From positions 1 to 15,185 of the forward strand of contig CALJKQ010000048.1 of the NCBI GenBank assembly GCA_937973565.1: a stretch of DNA of 15,185 nt, written 5' to 3'. A program made the position numbers and the translations under genes. A model generated the notes under the pieces. It was not told the origin of the DNA. It saw nothing but the letters and a program-made list of their open reading frames with translations, and made no database searches. The stretch is from an uncultured Saprospiraceae bacterium (GTDB lineage: Bacteria; Bacteroidota; Bacteroidia; Chitinophagales; Saprospiraceae). Every line of letters starts with the position of its first letter. Position 1 is the first letter of the stretch. Shown piece by piece: positions 14,570-15,185 of the stretch.

Positions 14570-15185
14570 ATGCAAATCAAATGGAAAGGGGTTTTTCCGG
14601 CCCTTACAACCAAATTTAATGCGGACGGCAGCCTTGACATGCCCACCTTTACCCATAACCTTACACACCAACTTGAAGCAGGTGTTCACGGCATCATTTT
14701 AGGTGGCACCCTCGGTGAGGCCAGTGTTTTGGAAGAGGATGAAAAAGAAATGCTGGTAAAATATACGCTCGAAACTTGCAGGGATAAGGTGCCTGTGATC
14801 CTCAACATCGCAGAAGGAAGTACGGCTGTGGCGGTCCAAAAAGCCAGATTAGCAGAATCATGGGGTGTGGATGGCCTCATGTTGTTGCCCCCTATGCGAT
14901 ACAAGGCAGATGATTCAGAGTTATTTCACTTTTTTTCTACCATAGCGGCTTCTACATCGTTGCCCATTATGATTTACAACAATCCGGTGGATTACAAAAA
15001 TCTGGTGACACTCGATGTCTTTGAACAATTGCTGACCCGGCATCCCAATATACAGGCAGTAAAGGAATCCACCCGGGATGTGAGCAACGTTACCCGAATG
15101 CGCAACCGTTTTGGAGATCGCATCAGCATTCTTTGTGGCGTAGATACCCTTGCGATGGAGTCATTTGTGTTGGGCGCCGATGGCT
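14570..15185 (+). CDS. DapA-superfamily aldolase/lyase, C-terminus cut by right edge
   Basis: 205 residues are visible of a family usually about 300 long. These TIM-barrel enzymes form a Schiff base with a keto acid. The lysine is K165 in QAVKEST and the partner tyrosine Y136 in IYNNP. The glycine-rich loop is GGTLGEAS (45-52). Authentic dihydrodipicolinate synthase (DapA) has GTTGE, an arginine after the YNxP motif and a PYY segment. Here the second threonine is leucine, the arginine position reads VDYK, and PYY is PPMRYK. It is therefore probably not the lysine-pathway enzyme. From memory, this variant is found among the 'dihydrodipicolinate synthase family' proteins near hydroxyproline catabolism genes in Bacteroidota, but the neighbours needed to test that are outside the window. 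It diverges from hemN with 130 bp between. Confidence 0.85.
   Translation, partial: MQIKWKGVFPALTTKFNADGSLDMPTFTHNLTHQLEAGVHGIILGGTLGEASVLEEDEKEMLVKYTLETCRDKVPVILNIAEGSTAVAVQKARLAESWGVDGLMLLPPMRYKADDSELFHFFSTIAASTSLPIMIYNNPVDYKNLVTLDVFEQLLTRHPNIQAVKESTRDVSNVTRMRNRFGDRISILCGVDTLAMESFVLGADG

Noticed and set aside
14440..14646. 69-codon N-terminal extension of hemN
   Set aside because: The extension runs through the FNR-like sites and into the DapA-like coding region, while the internal ATG at 14439 gives the conserved HemN N-terminus (IEKYN...PRYTSYP).

Overview
The window looks like a chromosomal segment of a Bacteroidota bacterium, most likely from the Saprospiria (Lewinella/Haliscomenobacter-type) or a close relative. 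The evidence is: three secreted proteins of Type IX secretion system (T9SS) type, one with a type A and one with a type B (CHU_C / gliding-motility-associated) C-terminal sorting domain; SprB-like repeats; TAnnTTTG-type -7 promoter boxes; little Shine-Dalgarno signal; and the fabH-efp-accB-accC gene order. The assignment below phylum level is inference.

Layout. (1) 1-755, minus: N-terminal part of a large secreted protein that runs off the left edge. It appears to start at a TTG codon. (2) 756-1245: an AT-rich gap with a tight cluster of palindromes at 889-1013. (3) 1246-7851, minus: a co-directional cluster read as fabH, efp, accB, accC, an MsbA-type ABC exporter, and a T9SS type A cargo protein. 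It joins fatty-acid initiation (KAS III), two acetyl-CoA carboxylase subunits and a probable lipid exporter. The last gene starts inside the ABC gene's stop codon (ATGA overlap). (4) 7852-8159: divergent AT-rich promoter region. (5) 8160-8912, plus: a periplasmic thioredoxin fused to a C-terminal SPOR domain, followed by a good intrinsic terminator. (6) 9236-13024, plus: a 1262-residue surface protein with a cohesin-like N-terminus, about eleven SprB-like repeats and a type B T9SS signal, closed by a strong terminator. (7) 13108-14439, minus: hemN, oxygen-independent coproporphyrinogen III oxidase. (8) 14570 to the right edge, plus: a DapA-superfamily aldolase/lyase, truncated by the window.

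The most interesting non-coding signal is in the hemN / dapA-like divergent region. It has two direct copies of a TTGAC-N4-ATCAA site exactly 22 bp apart, each one base from the FNR consensus TTGAT-N4-ATCAA. This suggests oxygen control of hemN by an FNR/CRP-family regulator. The palindrome cluster, which includes two mutually exclusive stems, and the thioredoxin-SPOR fusion are the other points worth following. I see no CRISPR array, tRNA, rRNA, phage or complete insertion sequence, and no clear defence or otherwise new multi-gene system.
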